From NCBI GenBank assembly GCA_905221615.1, contig CAJNDT010004668.1:509001-573000 (forward strand): DNA of 64,000 bases. Direction: 5' to 3'. A program made the position numbers and the translations under genes. This stretch comes from Symbiodinium sp. CCMP2592 (taxonomy: Eukaryota > Sar > Dinophyceae > Suessiales > Symbiodiniaceae). This document shows, in pieces, positions 12,364 to 26,600 of the stretch. Below the pieces are notes generated by a model. It saw only the letters and a program-made list of their open reading frames with translations. It made no database searches and was not told where the DNA came from. How positions within the stretch are numbered: the first letter of the stretch is position 1; each line of letters starts with the position of its first letter.

Positions 12364-13789
12364 GAAGCAAGACTTGCACATGTCCATCCAAAAAGAATCC
12401 AGAAACAGGCGTTCATAACGAAAACGGTTACCTGCCAAGCGTTCTTCGGATCAGCCATGCGGGAGCCCAAATAACGAAAACAGTCACGGAGACAAGAAAC
12501 TGACTTTGGCAACAAGAGCAGCGTCGAGTCCACCACACATCGTGACACCATCGCCTGTGAGCCCTCTAGAATCGATAAAGACAGAGAGCTCTGAACTGGC
12601 AAGACCGGGGAGCACGGTTAGTGCCGAAATCCCAAACCCTTGCCTGGCAGGGCGACGATGATTCCTTGGATGCCGCAGCCTCAAAGAGCTCGTTTGAGGC
12701 CGAGGGGCTTTTCATCCCCTATACCTTGAACCATCCTGAACCCCACATGCAATCCCTCAACCCGAACAGCTGCTCGCATTCTCAGCTGCGCCGCCGAGGA
12801 GCCACAGGAGCCCCGCGAGGGTGTTGACCTGCTGATCACAGAGGAAGGTGCGGATCCTTTCTGCACTGTGAGGGTGCCATGATCAAGGTAGCATAAGGGT
12901 AGCATAAGCGTACGCTAAGGGTGCTACGAAGACTACCAGAAGCATACTATAAGCGTACTAATTATAAGGCACTGGGGTCTTCTTCAACTATTCTACATAG
13001 TCTCATGTGCCCAGCGCCTTCGTTGGTACGGCTTCTGGACACAAGCTGCTTTGGTTTCTTGAGCGTCCTAAACTTAAAGCATCGTCAAGCACATGATGCA
13101 CCTAAGACACTAAAGCCCAAATATTGGATACTGCCGGATTTTGTCTGGGGCTTTTCGCTTTGTGGGTGTTGAAGTCGGGGGTCCTGGTAATCTGCTAAGC
13201 AGGTACCGCTCAAGTTGCTCTGCATACTGTAGAGGTATACGGTTTACGGTAGCCTAGTGTTTTCTGAAACTCCCTTTCTGGACTTTGCATGAGACTGATT
13301 CAGAATTTTCACGGACTGACGTCGAAGCAAAACTGCCCGAACTAGGAAGCAAAGCCCTAAACCCTTAATTACAGCAATGCGGGCTCGTGGTTGCTAGGTA
13401 GGAGGCAAAAACCCTTTACTTTCCCAAACTCAATCCTCGACTCTCAAGAATTTCCCCATGTGCATCCGACAGCTTCCACTATCTGAAACCTTCCGGTTAC
13501 AGGGCGTTGGGACGGGTTGTTATGAGCAACGGATCCTGCAGCTGTTCAGTTCAGTCTTCTCAAGTGACGTTTAGGGTTAGGGTTTGGACTAAAGCCGAAG
13601 CCTAGTCTTAGACCCCTCTGCCCAATCCAGTTGGCCCTCGACCCTTAACCCGAAATCCTAGTGAACCTGAGGCTTTGGGCGTTGACTTCCAAGCAAAGCG
13701 AGAGGGAAGAGAAACCTGAGGCTTTCGGATCAGCGAGACGAAAAAGTTAGGGGCCCTTAAAACAAACAACCTAGACCTTAAACCCTGGA

Positions 13790-13950
13790 CCACTAAGCCC
13801 AAACCCTGGAAACCCTAAACCCTAAGCCCAAACCCTGGAAACCCTAAACAAAGCCCAATCCCTGGAAACCCTAAACCCTAAACCCTAAGCCCAAACCCTG
13901 GAACCCTGGAAACCCTGGAAACCCTAAGCCCAAACCCTGGAACCCTGACC
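13790..13950. repeat. tandem repeat derived from CCCTAAA
   Basis: Units alternate between CCCTAAA and CCCAAACCCTGGAAA, giving an irregular higher-order period of about 22-30 bp. Confidence 0.8.
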
Positions 13951-15049
13951 CTGAGCCCGGCGAAGCCTTGGGACTGTCAGGGTGGGGCCTCAGTTCGGCA
14001 AACTGGTTGATCCGCAGAAGCGAGTGGAGCATTGAGACTCTGTCAGAAGAGGGCTGTGGTGTTTGGGGTGGACATATAAGGGTTTAGGGTTTAAGGTTGA
14101 TTAAATAAGTAGGGTTTTGGGGTTGAGGGTGAAACGAGTTTAGGGTTCAAGGGCTCCGGGTTTGAGGTCTCGGCTTGCAGGTCAAGGTCCAGGGTTTTGA
14201 TTTATGTCGTTGCTTCAAGGGGTCTCGGGGCTTGGGAAAAGCTTGTGAGTAAATTGCAAGGCCTGTAGCTTGCTGAGATAGCGCTTGCTTAAAGCTAATG
14301 TCGCGTGTGGTCGGGAATCCGATTTTCGCGGTAGGTGCATTTTGTTTTGAGTGGTTCCTCGCAAAACGGTCTCATCACATGCTCTTGAAGGCCTGGCAGT
14401 TCTGAAACCTGACACGTCAAGAAACCCTGAAAAGTAAACCGCATCTGTTTTTGCGGAACCCCAAGTAATGGCATCCGCTTCGGGACCGATAAATAACGTG
14501 GCCTCAATTGAACACCGAAGCACTAAACCCTGAGCTCCAAACTCTAAGCTAAAGGCATTCTTGGAGCGGGCCTTCCGACTCTGCCACGATGACATGCCCC
14601 TGTTTGGGGATCAGGTGCCTGGGTTGGATCACGGGCCACGGGGGTTGAAGAGGGTGCTCCAACTCCCAACGAGTGTTGGGTCGAGATGTTGCTGCAGCAG
14701 AAGAGATGGTAGCTAAAGAGAAATATGTTTCCTATGAATCGGACGTGGAGATAGCGTGCAAATACGCTTATGACTTCGATTTGATTCTAAGACAGGCCGA
14801 TCGTGTAAGCGCCTGTTTCCCACGAGCGGCTGCTCCGAAAGCAAAGCAGAGCTCAAAGCGAGGTATACCTCAGGTTTTGCATGTTCAGAAGCCAAGCTCG
14901 CATTGTTTGGGGGGCCTCGGTCGCTCGGAGATCATTTTTCAAGAAAGCTGAAGCTTCGCATATGGTATAGGGCCCGCTCAGCGCTCAGGTCAGTCTTCGG
15001 AGCAACCAAAGATTTTCAAAGCAGGGGAGACGTACGCAGCTTCAGGGTC

Positions 15050-15200
15050 CGATATTTTCGGATCGCAACATGAATGCTGGAATTGGATATCTGCAGCAGT
15101 TTGTCACGTTCTTTCGTATTCCGGATCCTTGTACGCTCATAGTAGATGATATTCCCCCAACGCCTTCGTCTGATTCAGGCCCTACCCCGATAACATACTC
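15050..15200 (+). CDS. possible exon, unassigned
   Basis: An open frame of about 50 codons with protein-like sequence (NMNAGIGYLQQFVTFFRI, then LIVDDI). No family recognised. Confidence 0.2.
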
Positions 15201-15478
15201 CTGTCATCATGGGGCACAAATATGATTACTCCAAACATCACCAAACCCTATTGTGAATATTCGGGCCCTCTACCAACACCCACAGATGAAAAACACCCTA
15301 TCAAAGCCTGTAGAGCCCTGCCCAAACTTGTGCAGCTCGAGTGGGAATCGGCGAGGATGCCATGATGAACTAAAGCCCGAAGCCCTGAACTTTAAACCCA
15401 AAATCAGGATGCCATGATTTCACTAGAGCTTGGATGCTGCCCCCACTCGGTATATAACAGTTGGACAAGATTCATCAT

Positions 15479-15480
<2 letters not shown>

Positions 15481-15514
<34 letters not shown>
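15481..15514. repeat. (AT)n microsatellite
   Basis: Uninterrupted AT dinucleotides. Confidence 0.95.
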
Positions 15515-15517
<3 letters not shown>

Positions 15518-16249
15518 GCCTTTTCTAGAATCCCTATTATGGACTGTTACTGTATGGGGGGCAGTACCCAAACTACAGCACTTAACTCCAAACCTTAAAC
15601 CCGTAGACTATGTGGAGCCTTGCCTGCCTGGTGCGAGTGTGAGCGTCGAAACCCGAAAACACTTTCAACCAGGATGCCATGATTCACTTGCTTCTGAACT
15701 CCCGGGCGTTGTCGTCCCGCACTGGCGATGCCTTGGACCCTCATGCAGTACCTCAGCTCTATAAGGTTTGAGGGGCTGTACGGAATTGCTTTCAAGGTTA
15801 CTTGAAGCGTCTGCTTGGGGTTCGAATGGGTGCATCGGAGGGTTGAGGTTTTTGGGGTAAAGGGTTTGGGTTCATAGGTTTGTCACGTGTACAGTCTGTA
15901 GGGTGTTACGAAGATGTGAGGCTTTAGCTTTGGATGTGTTAGGATTCAACTTTTATAGTTTGGGTCTTTGAGAGGGTTCAGCCTAAGCTCTTATTGTCCG
16001 AAATGGTCGGGTACCCTTTGATGTGACGAGGGGCACGAATCTGTGCCAGCGGGGATGCACCATAGCCAACCACCTTGGTGGGTAGAACAATAAAAAGGCA
16101 TGTATGCCATGGGCCATTGAATCTTTGAATCTTTATCCAGCGATGCAGATGGTGTTTCTGCGCAACAGCGGTTTGTTTCGCAGAGATATGTTTGGTGTCT
16201 GTGAACAATCAGAGCAGGATTTGTGCTACAGGGAGCGTTTGTCAGGTCA

Positions 16250-16510
16250 TCGTGCCTCAGAGGGAACTGAATGCCTACGACGCCACTCAGCTGGACTTGG
16301 CAGATCACTTGGACATTGTGCATTTGATCGCTTTCCCTGTCGGTTATGTTGCAGGAGATTGCTTTCCCTCTTGGTTATAGCAGGCCGCGTGCGACAGTAG
16401 CAGCTGATACTCCTGCTTTAGAGTACTATTCTTATGCGAACAGGATCAAGCAAGCTCTAAACAGTGAAACCGTCAAAAAAGCCTGGACAAGGTATGGTAG
16501 GGCATTTCCC
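16250..16510 (+). CDS. possible exon(s), unassigned
   Basis: Two neighbouring frames look coding: one with ELNAYDATQLDLADHL (from about 16262), and one after GTTATAGCAG (about 16380) with ALEYYSYANRIKQALNSETV followed by KKAWTRYG. They may be consecutive exons of one gene separated by a short intron near 16345-16382. No family recognised. Confidence 0.25.
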
Positions 16511-17619
16511 TTGAAGCTTTTAAACCATTTGCATAATACGGGGTCCTGCATGTGATATGAGACATTCCGAGACCCTGAACCCTCAGTGTTGCTTAGTTGA
16601 GGTGTGTTGGGCTCTCTGGCTTATCTTTACGCTCATTTCACAACCACAAACCAAAACCCCTAATTCCTAAAACGGAATTCCCTACTGTATGGACCTATTG
16701 CCATGCCACGCGTACTCAGCCATGCAGGAGGGTTAGTATTTAAAAAGAACTCTGATAGCAAGGCCTGGTGAGCGCCAAGACCTGATATTCAGAGAGAGCC
16801 CTAGAGTGTACTAAGAAAGAACCACTTTGGTATCAGCTCTCATAGTATGGTACAAGGCAATATTGCACTAGATTATGAAGCCCACACACTCGGCCTACAG
16901 ACCCAGCTGCCGCCTTTCAGAGCCGTGCTTTGCTTTCGTGGCTTTGAGAGCTTGGAAACATGAGTCATCCGACGAAAGGGAGGGAAACAGAGGGCATGGA
17001 GAAGGATCGGGATTCTGCTTGATGTTTCTTATCCGAGCAAGATAGCAACACCAGTCTTTTCCACTCATTTTCCTTCGAGTCTTGTACGATAATTCCTTTG
17101 CTGCCATGGAGCGCTTTCATGGCCTCGGAGTCGTTTCGTGCTTCGGCCTGCATTCGGACAGATCGGAAGGATGGATTCCCTGGCGAGCACCTGGCTTTCC
17201 TTCGGGATCTGTGTTTGACGATTGAGGGTTCGGTTGTGGGTGCAAGGTCTGTGTGTTTGACAAGGGTTTGATCCAAGGCCCAAAGACCGCAACCGACGAT
17301 ATCGCAGAACAGCCTTGCCTTTGTTCGAGACCTTGTTTCGCACTGTGAGGAGTCGATGCAATGCACCAACTATCAGAAATAGTGAGGTGGCTGCTGAGCA
17401 AGTTTTTTCGATATCCCAGTCATTTTTTAGGGGCTCCAACTACAACCCGACAGTGAATGGCCATGATTCACTATAGCGAACAGAAGGTGCTTGAAGAAAT
17501 ATAAAAACACCACCTCATGTATTCCTCAATTTTAAACCTGGATGGTCCTAAAAGCCCCTGAATTCAATTGCACTAGAACATACCACAAGACCCCAGTAAA
17601 ATCGACAAGGCCTACTATA

Positions 17620-17719
17620 GGGGCCTACATAATTACCAACACTACGTTGGTGGTTCCTTCTTATACTTGTAGTAATTATAATGGGCCCCAAATATCCTGT
17701 TCTAATTATTGAGGCCCCT
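17620..17719. mobile_element. MITE family F copy
   Basis: GGGGCCTACATAATTACC on the left and CTAATTATTGAGGCCCC on the right, with the shared internal GGTTCCTTCTTATA and TAATGGGCCCC blocks. Confidence 0.65.
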
Positions 17720-18467
17720 CGATTATATTCGACCGCCCATGCTCAGGCCCCTTCGAGCCACGGCTCCTCCTTGCGCTTTCCCCGAAGTCCGACGCCCGGC
17801 ACTGGCAAAGGGAGCGCCCCGGGCTTCCGCCGCGGCGGTGGCGGCACGCCTGAAGGGAGTTCGGGGGTTAGGAGGCCTGAACCCCAAGTTGTCAAATTGA
17901 GGAACCCTGAATCCTAAACCCTCGTGGAAAAGTAAGGCAAGGACTAGGAGTGAGTGGGTTGGAGGTGTCATGCGCTGTTCTCCTGTAGATGAAGCGAGCC
18001 TGGTTCTGTCAGCCCTAGACTCTGCTAAACATACTCAGCACAGTGAATATAGAGCTCAGACTAGCCAGCCGGATAGATGGAGAGAAGTTCAAAGCTTGCT
18101 TGGTCAAGACACCGACTAACTTCAGTTGTGGTTGATGTCAGTTTGTTGATTGTGTGGTTGTTCGTTTTTGTCGGGCTTGTTGTAATATCTAATTCGAACC
18201 ATTCATATTGGAGGAGCTAAGGAGCCAGGGATGATGATAATCCCCATTAGATAAGGAGCTAAAGAGCCAAGGGAACCCCAAAATCACTGGCTAGTAGTTC
18301 ATCGTTTTAAACGTGGTTGGGCATTTTTTGTTGTTGCGTTCTCGGCCTTTGCCACATCTCGCAGGTCGTAGGTTTTAGGGAGTTTTGGCAAGTGCCATCG
18401 GGTTTATACCGTCACCATCAGGTCTGAGAGTAACTGCTCTCAAGGGGCCCTAAACCCTAATTGTAGT

Positions 18468-18603
18468 ATCCTTAAGGGAGGGGGTCCAAGGGGGGTATAT
18501 AGCCTAGTGATCCCTAATTCTCCCTAGTACTCCCTAAGGTTCCCCTACAGTCCCCTAAGGATTCCTTATACCCTCCCCCCTTGAACCACCCTCCCTTAAG
18601 GAT
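18468..18603. mobile_element. inverted-repeat element (family L)
   Basis: Ends ATCCTTAAGGGAGGG and CCCTCCCTTAAGGAT, extended inward by GGTCCAAGGGGGGTAT against its imperfect complement. Only copy seen. Confidence 0.6.
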
Positions 18604-19007
18604 CCAATAATTTAGGGTCGAGTTCAGGGATGAAGGAACGACTCCCCTCGGGGCTGCGCCCACAAGAACGGGTAACTAGGAGGCTGCGGCTTAGGGATAC
18701 TTACTAACAAATTCCGGTTAGTCCCGGTTGAATCTTGAATGCAACTAATGAAGACCTTAATCTATGGTGTTTGGGATTTGGAGATTCATGCCTCTAAATC
18801 CTTATGAGGTTGCAACGTCCCTTCTCACCGTCGGCAGCTGTGGCAGCAATAGCTCACATGAGCCTTTCTCCTGAAGTCCCTCGAGTTCACACCCAGTAAG
18901 TGTTTGCAGCTATGTACCTTTCTACTCCTCCTTCCATGTCTCCATACAGATGTCTCTCCAACCAACCGTCCATCCGTCGATCGTCAAGTCGATCCCTGTA
19001 TCTGGCG

Positions 19008-19160
19008 AAATAGCTAGCTAGCTAGCTACATGGTAGCTAGTTAACGAACGAACGAACAAGGAACAGCCAAGCAACCACACAAACAAAGACAGAAGCAAAC
19101 AACTAAAGTGACAACATAACAAACGAACAAATAAACAAACAAGCAGACTAACTAATACTA
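19008..19160. repeat. short tetranucleotide repeats (GCTA, CGAA, ACAA types)
   Basis: Runs of GCTAGCTAGCTA, then CGAACGAACGAA, then imperfect AACAAAC-like units. Confidence 0.7.
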
Positions 19161-19754
19161 CCTTCCGACTGCAGATGAGCCCCACACGGGCTCAGCGAGC
19201 TAGGTGGTTGATCCTGTCCGGCCGGGGTTGGCAGAAGGTTTGGGATTGACAGAGTTTAGAGGGGTCGGCTAGCTCGCGGAACTATTCTGTCTATCAGGGT
19301 TTCAGATTTCGTTGTACTCCGTGTGTCCAAGGCTGCAACGGCTGCAGAGTAGGCGACTCATTTGTAGTTCCGTTTTCACATATCAAATTTTCACTATTGG
19401 GGACTGCTTTCTCAAGCGAGACTGCTGTGTTCTGCGTCGCAGCTGACAGGTGACTGAGGCCGAGCAAAGGGGGGAGAGAGAGACAGAGAGGAAGAGAAAA
19501 TAATAGAGAGACTTTAGTGACTAAACCCTTAACCCTACAGCCCTATGCAGGCCTCGTTGTTGCGAAGTAGGAGGGGGAAACAACCCTATAAACTGTGCAC
19601 CCTGCACGCTCGGAGGTTGGCGAAACCGGCAGTGCAGGCTGCGCCGGGCGGCCTTCGTCACGCGAAAGCTGGGATCGAGCTCGACGCTGGCCTGACTTGG
19701 CCTTGCCAGAGACTCCCCCAAAAAACATACTAGTGATTACTAGTGCGGTATATC

Positions 19755-20340
<586 letters not shown>

Positions 20341-20398
20341 TGCTACTAGGACTACTGCTCAGCCGACTCCCGCCTTCTGCTGCTGCAATTCCTACCTG

Positions 20399-20499
20399 CC
20401 TATAGTCTCCGTTGTAGTTCCTTTTTGGGGTGACCTTATAGGATCCTAATTATTATATATTTTGTTAAATCTAAAAAGGAACTACAATGGAGACTTAGG
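20399..20499. mobile_element. MITE family A copy
   Basis: CCTATAGTCTCCGTTGTAG left end and GGAACTACAATGGAGACTTA right end. TG lies on both sides. It sits 65 bp upstream of the first aldo/keto reductase exon found. Confidence 0.75.
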
Positions 20500-20564
20500 T
20501 GGTTTTGCCTGCTTCTAGTGTGACTTCTCCTTTGCCCTCGATTCTTCCTTCTGTTTCCGATAAG

Positions 20565-20607
20565 GCTCACCGTGACGGAGCCATGCCTGGGCACGATGAC
20601 TTGGGGT
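20565..20607 (+). CDS. aldo/keto reductase, first exon located
   Basis: Frame LTVTEPCLGTMTWG after acceptor GATAAG, ending GGT before a GC donor. Upstream N-terminal residues must lie in an exon I could not find. Confidence 0.75.
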
Positions 20608-23600
20608 GCGGCTTGGCTTTGGTATTTCGAAATTGGTAGGGGGCCCGGCCGGCAGGAGGTTGAGTTTTAGAACAGGCTCCAGCGGGAAGGAAGCGTGCGT
20701 GTGTAGACCCAGTGTAGACATATCCGGCTGTGACTGTGACTTCCGCTCGACTGATGCTTGAAGTTCAGGTTCAAAACGACGAAGCTGAAGCCCACGAACA
20801 GCTCGACTACGCGGTGAAAGAGCACCCTGGCACGATGCCCAAGCCACAACGAAGTGGGGTCAAGTCCTGGAGGTTTGAAACGCACCTGGGTGCATAGTTA
20901 AGGTGTGTTCGATGGCTTCGTAAGTACGGGCAGTGGAATGGCATGTCAGTTGTGCCCAGGCGGCTTATTTATGTGCGTATATATATATATATATATGTCT
21001 ATGTCTATATGCGGTAGCTGGGTGCGGACTTCCTGCGTCGTGTCCGAAGCAGGTCCAACGTGTAGACTGCAGATGTGCTGTGGCTGTGACTTTCAACCCT
21101 AGCTGGCTTCCGTCGGCTCTTGACTTATTAGAACTAAAGCCTGAAGATGTAGAGACAGCTCAGATGATTTGGTAGTACTATGTTGGGGGCTTTCTCGTAT
21201 CGATGGCTTGTATGATACACCAGAACTACCATAACCTTATTCCAGTTGCTAAGGCACCTACAGTACTCCGCCCCTAAACCCTAAACCGTGAGGCGAGGCG
21301 TGAACTTCATCGACACGGCAGAGATGTATCCAGTGCCCAACTTCGACCCGCAATGGTGCCCAGGCCGGTTTGCTCCAGGGTACTGCCGTCTCGGGGTTGC
21401 GTACCAGGGTTCCCAGAGATTCCAGTATCCATTAATTACGGAATCTTCCTAAGATCATTTTAGGCATCCTACTCTAATGTATGGCATATTCCTTAATTAA
21501 GGGATATTGGAGTCTCTGAGTTGTGAGGGATCTACAGTCTGTTACATGGTAGTATTCTTCGTTTCCTCGCCCCAGCGATTCGGCAGAAGAGACCTTTCGC
21601 AGCACTGCAAACGAGTTGGACTCGGGGCAATGTGTAACTCAAAACCTCTGAACCTTGGCTCGGAGTGTTAACCCCTTCATGAACATAGGCAGTCCAAAAA
21701 TTGGTAATATAGGGGCCTTAATAATTAGAATAGGGCTTTGGGGCGGAACCCACACAATAGTATTGGTAATTATTTAGGCCCCAAGGGTAGCAGTGCGAGG
21801 CACCACGGAGGAGTACATTGGAAACTGGCTGCACAAGAATCCGGACCTGCGCGACAAGGTTCAAGACTGGGAAGGAAGTTAACCCTAAGCACGGACCTTT
21901 GCACGCCTCAACCCCGAAGCCCGTTGGTGGACTTGGCCTGGGCTTCACCTTCTAAGCTTCCGGTGTCGTAAAACCTCACAAGAAGCCCTTCACTCTGGCG
22001 TCATAGTGGCTTCAGGGTGTAATGCAGCAGAACTCGTGAGAAAATCGGTGTTGTAAGATGTGTGGGGCTTCAGCATCAGCTTTTTTCCACTTATTGAGGT
22101 GGCAGAGCCAGTGCGTTGTATACACTGCAATAAATGCTATACTAGGTTCTCGTGACGGGGCCCAAATCTTGAAAGGAATGCTTACCAAGTTTGCCGGAAA
22201 GAGTAACCATTTCGGCCCTGTACCCAAAGCCCAAAAACTCGAAACTGGATGAAGCAAGTTTTGCGGTGGTAGCATTCTAAATCCCGCGAGGTCCTCCCAG
22301 GCTACAGGATGTAGAAGAAGAATTGACAAAGTGATGGGAAAAAACCTTTAGAGAAGAACCTGAAAGAGCCAGAAGCCCTGCACCCTACTGTAAAGCCTAT
22401 ACTAGCAGATCGGAAAAACATACAACACAAACTATACAAGCAACCCTTGCTATCAGCAGGTGGTGCTCGCCACCAAGGTCGCCACATCCTCGGAGTTTGG
22501 TGGGTTTCAGGGCTTTCGGATTTAGGGCCTATATGGGATTTTTTTGCGAAAACTGGGGGGTGCGTTATTTTGGGGTCCCTATAATAAGGATCCTACTATT
22601 TAGGGTACGATACTAGGATCCCCTATTTGCGGAAACTCCCATAGATGGCTTCAAGGTTTCAAGTTCTAGGTTTCGGGGCTCTAGGGCTTCAGGGCATTGG
22701 GCTAGGCTAGGCTGAGGTGTAGGACGGCTTTATAGGCTCTAGGGCGCTGTGGATTTGCAACTCGTGGAGCAGGGTACGGAGAGTGCAGGCTTTTGGGTGT
22801 AGGGTGCGGCAATCAGCTTAGCGGCATCAGGTCGCAGAGCGGTCTATCGAGCCATTGGTTCCTTGGTCGTGAGCCGTCGTTCGGGGGCTTGCAGCTATCA
22901 GGTGCAAAGGAAGCAGCATAGGTCCCTATAATTACTGTAGACGCTGAAGACCCTAAAATCCCTAAAACCCCAAATCCCTAAACCTAAGACCATTTCTAAT
23001 AGATTAATTACTGGATACTGGTTCTGGTCGCGAGTTCTGCTTGAACCCGAGTTCAAGTCCACTAGGGTGCAGGTGCTGGTAACCTAGTATAGTTTGCAGT
23101 AATGTATTCATATAGGTATATTTCAGTATAAGGTCTCGTGTATCAGGGTATATTATATCATGATATGCTAGTTTCTGTGCACAGTCGAAGGAGCTTGCAA
23201 ACAGCTCCAGTGAAAGCTCGCCGCGCTTGCAGGCTCGAGGATAGAATCACACAAAGCCTTCGCATCAGAGAGCCTGTGGTGCTTCTGGAAACAGAGCTTC
23301 ACAGAGGAGCTCCTTCATGTGCAGGCCATGCCCAAAGTGGCAGGCCATCCTCAAGGTACCTTTATCTTTTCTGCTTCTTTTTTCAGGAGCTTCGGAGTTT
23401 GAGGCTGCGGAGGAGGCGCCCAGGTCCACGGTGACAGCAGAGGCCGTGGAGCGCTACCAAGCTTCCATTCGCGCAAGAATGGCAGGATCAGATGCCCTGC
23501 CGGACAAAGCAGAGGACGAATGGACGAGCTCTGATGCCCTTCGGAAGGACCTGATAGGACTCGTTGCAGGCATCTCCGAGAATTTGACGGTGCTCGAGGT

Positions 23601-26600
23601 GGGCTCCTATTTTGGGTATACAACTCGAGTTCTCAGTCATCTCTTCAAGCGAGTGATCGCACTTGATGCCGTTCCTGAGCTCTTGCAGGCAAACCGGGAC
23701 TACAACTATGATCGAGACAACATCCTGTACATCAGGTTTCACACCACCGACCATGACTGGGGCATCTTCAGCTTGAACACCATCCAGGTTGTATTCCTGG
23801 ATGCATCTCATGATTTTGAAACTGTCATGCAAGATATTGACAACTGTCTTAGAATCCCCACCGTCAGTCTCATCGTTTTCGATGATTATGGAGCAGAAGA
23901 AGGGGTGCGCCGAGCTGTGCAGCAATTCGTCTCGGCTGGCCGACTGCGCCCGGTGGCACTGCTAGGCGAGGGGGCTGAAGGCCCTTGGCGCCTGCGGGAC
24001 GGACGCGAGGTCAAGGAGCGTGAGGCGATAGCCTGTGAGGTGCTCCGGCGATGATGATCTGCAAAGGAGCTGTTCCGGGCGAAGGTCTTATGTGCTGCTT
24101 TAGCATGATGTCGATCTGCAGCCCGGGATTTGAAGTGAGATCCATGGATTGGTGACGGACACCACGCTGGACTCGTGCGGAAGCATCAGCGGCAAGAAAG
24201 AAGCAGGTGCTTCCCCCTCCTCCCCAGCCCTACGTTGGTGACTTACCACAAGTAGTACCTGAAGGCCTGGCAGTGCGAAAGATTGTGTTCTTCTGTTGTT
24301 GGCCGAAACTGTTACGGTTGTCTTTTAACACACATGCGGGGTTTCCGAAAATAGGGGACCCAAATTTAGCAATTACTCTATATAGTAGGATCGTTATGAA
24401 TATACGGATCCAAAATAAGGTACCCCCCTTATTTCGGAAACTCCCATGTGGGCTTGCTGCGGCTCGCTTTGCCGGTTTCAGGGGGGCACGATGCCAAGCC
24501 ACGAAGAACTCCGGATAATTGTTTAAGGTTTGGGGTTTATTGTGGGGTTTCCTTGTTATATAGTTCTAGTATAATATTTCCCAAAACCCTATTCTAATAT
24601 GAAGGCCCCTATATTGGACACATGGCTGATGTTCTTGTTGCTAAGGGCTTCCCGAACACTAAAACCTTTAGGCAAAAAAACCCTTAGCCCTAGACACTAA
24701 GACCCAGAACCCCTTAGGGCAGTGTTGCTTAGTGCAGACGGAAGAGGGTCCACAAGGAAATGCCTGCAAGCTTCCCAGCTGCGAGACCTGTAAAACCTGC
24801 TACCCTCAATGATATTAACAAGATGAATACTGATAATGGCAATGGTAATGATACTGCTGATTGCACTAGTCAACAATGATACTTCTAATGGTACTACTAC
24901 TAACCATCATCCTAACACTACATAATTGCAGTTGTAATAAACAAACTAAAACCGACGCATAACAATATTACTGACTGTGCTATCCTGAGGTCGGCCGCTG
25001 GCCAAAGTCCCGTGTGGCTGCGCGCCGGACGCTGCCCGAAGGGGAGGCTGGTGTCAGTAATGTACGGTGTAATGTTTGGAGTTTGGGGGGTTTAGGGGTT
25101 TAGGGTGTAGAGTAATGCTCACCTTCTTTCAGTTCTTTGTATAGTCTTGGGATTTTCCATACTGCCATAATTGCCATAAATCTAGAGCCATAGTGGTGTA
25201 AGGATCGGTTGTTCTTAATCCTGAGCAACGATACTCCTGACGGGGTGGTTTCTGAACCGGGCCTGCCTACTTTAGCAACTTGAAGTTCGAGTTAAGGATG
25301 TACCTAAAGTCTCCATTGTAGTTTCTTTGTTTTGTTAACCAAAATCTCTATTATAGGCTCCTAAACATAAAACTGGTTAACCAAAAAACGGAACTACATT
25401 GGAGACTCTAGGTAGGGTCATACTGTGGCAGTGTGTCTCCGGCACCGGGTCTGGAAGTATATTGGTTGTAGCATTGTTACAGATGCTGGCAAACGAATCT
25501 TGTCTTGCCGCCTCTAAAAGCCAAGTCAGGCTGTCGATGCCCCGCCTCAACCCGCTCGAGAAAGTTTGGAACACTATAAGTAGTATGACCCTTGTTATAA
25601 AGACCTCTGAAGGGGCATCTCCAAGTTGAACAGCTCCATCGTCTGCCAGGCCGACGACTACCCTGATGGTCGATTGGATGAAAAATCAGTCTTGCCAGTG
25701 CCCCAGTGTCATGCATCATGGGTAGAATAGTCATCATGGGTGTTCGAACGCCTGGTATACATTATCATTGCGCTGGGCTCCTTGCTTTGTATATAAACAG
25801 AAACATGCAGGTAAGCGTGTATATACACAGGTGTATATGTATATATGTATATATACATATATATTTATATGTTTATTTATTTCTGAGCCGCATCAAAGCC
25901 TAGTCCAACTATGTGTGCCTCTTTTCATGTGTTCGATTGGTTGGAATATTGCGGAGAACACAGATGAAGAGTGGCATTAACACGGGATTGCTGCCTGGAT
26001 CGGTTGAAGCGCAATATGGAGGTCTGAATGTTTAGCAATCGTCTGCCCTCGTAATTAGTCCTTACAGAAGCTTGCTATAAGTACTCTGGGTGACTATAGC
26101 AGGTGCTAGCTGTGTGTAAGATGTTGACCCTCCTTGTAACCGCACTTTACCAAGTGGCCCGATCCTCGACGCTAGCCCCAATCAGAAGACACCCTTGAAA
26201 ATCCGGTCCAAATCTAAAAATGCCTGGACAGAAAGTGGAGAAAACCTCGGTTGTAGCTATTTAGGTGAACCCCACAAGCCCTAGTAGAGTGCATCTTGTC
26301 AGCCCCGCAACCGTAAGCATTGACTCTTGGATCTTTCCCCTGCAGGGAGGCCTGCGATGCGTCGCTCCGAAGATTGAAGACCGACTGTATCGACTCTGGG
26401 TCTTTTTTTGTTCAGGGTTGAGGGTTTAGACTCCGGGCCTTTAGTTAGGTTAGTAGGAGCCTGATTAAGGAACCTTGGGCCTTTATTAGGGTCCTGTATA
26501 TATGAATCCTACTATTTTGGGGTTATAGGGCCAGGGTTTCTTAAGTTTTTCTTATACAAGACAGAAAATACGTCCCTCGCGTGAAAGAACAGGGCCGTGT

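Noticed and set aside
12019-12602. ORFs of 88-170 codons coding poly-Val, poly-Thr, poly-Leu or poly-Tyr
   Set aside because: They are translations of a trinucleotide microsatellite and open in every frame; the same holds for 19936-20405 and 35173-35679.
13608-14595. Minus-strand ORFs of 64-126 codons
   Set aside because: No domain, splice or composition evidence; they overlap telomere-like repeats.
16259-16300. AYDATQLDLA as second exon of the aldo/keto reductase
   Set aside because: It lies upstream of the LGTMTWG exon, and a better match (EAEAHEQLDYAVKE) with correct phase is at 20769-20821.
16965-17439. Three overlapping minus-strand ORFs of 94-134 codons
   Set aside because: Open in all three frames at once with Ser/Arg/His-rich random-like sequence; no family motif.
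23030-23075. tRNA-like box (GAGTTCAAGTCC)
   Set aside because: No matching A box or cloverleaf can be drawn. The same is true for GGTTCAAATC at 36209.
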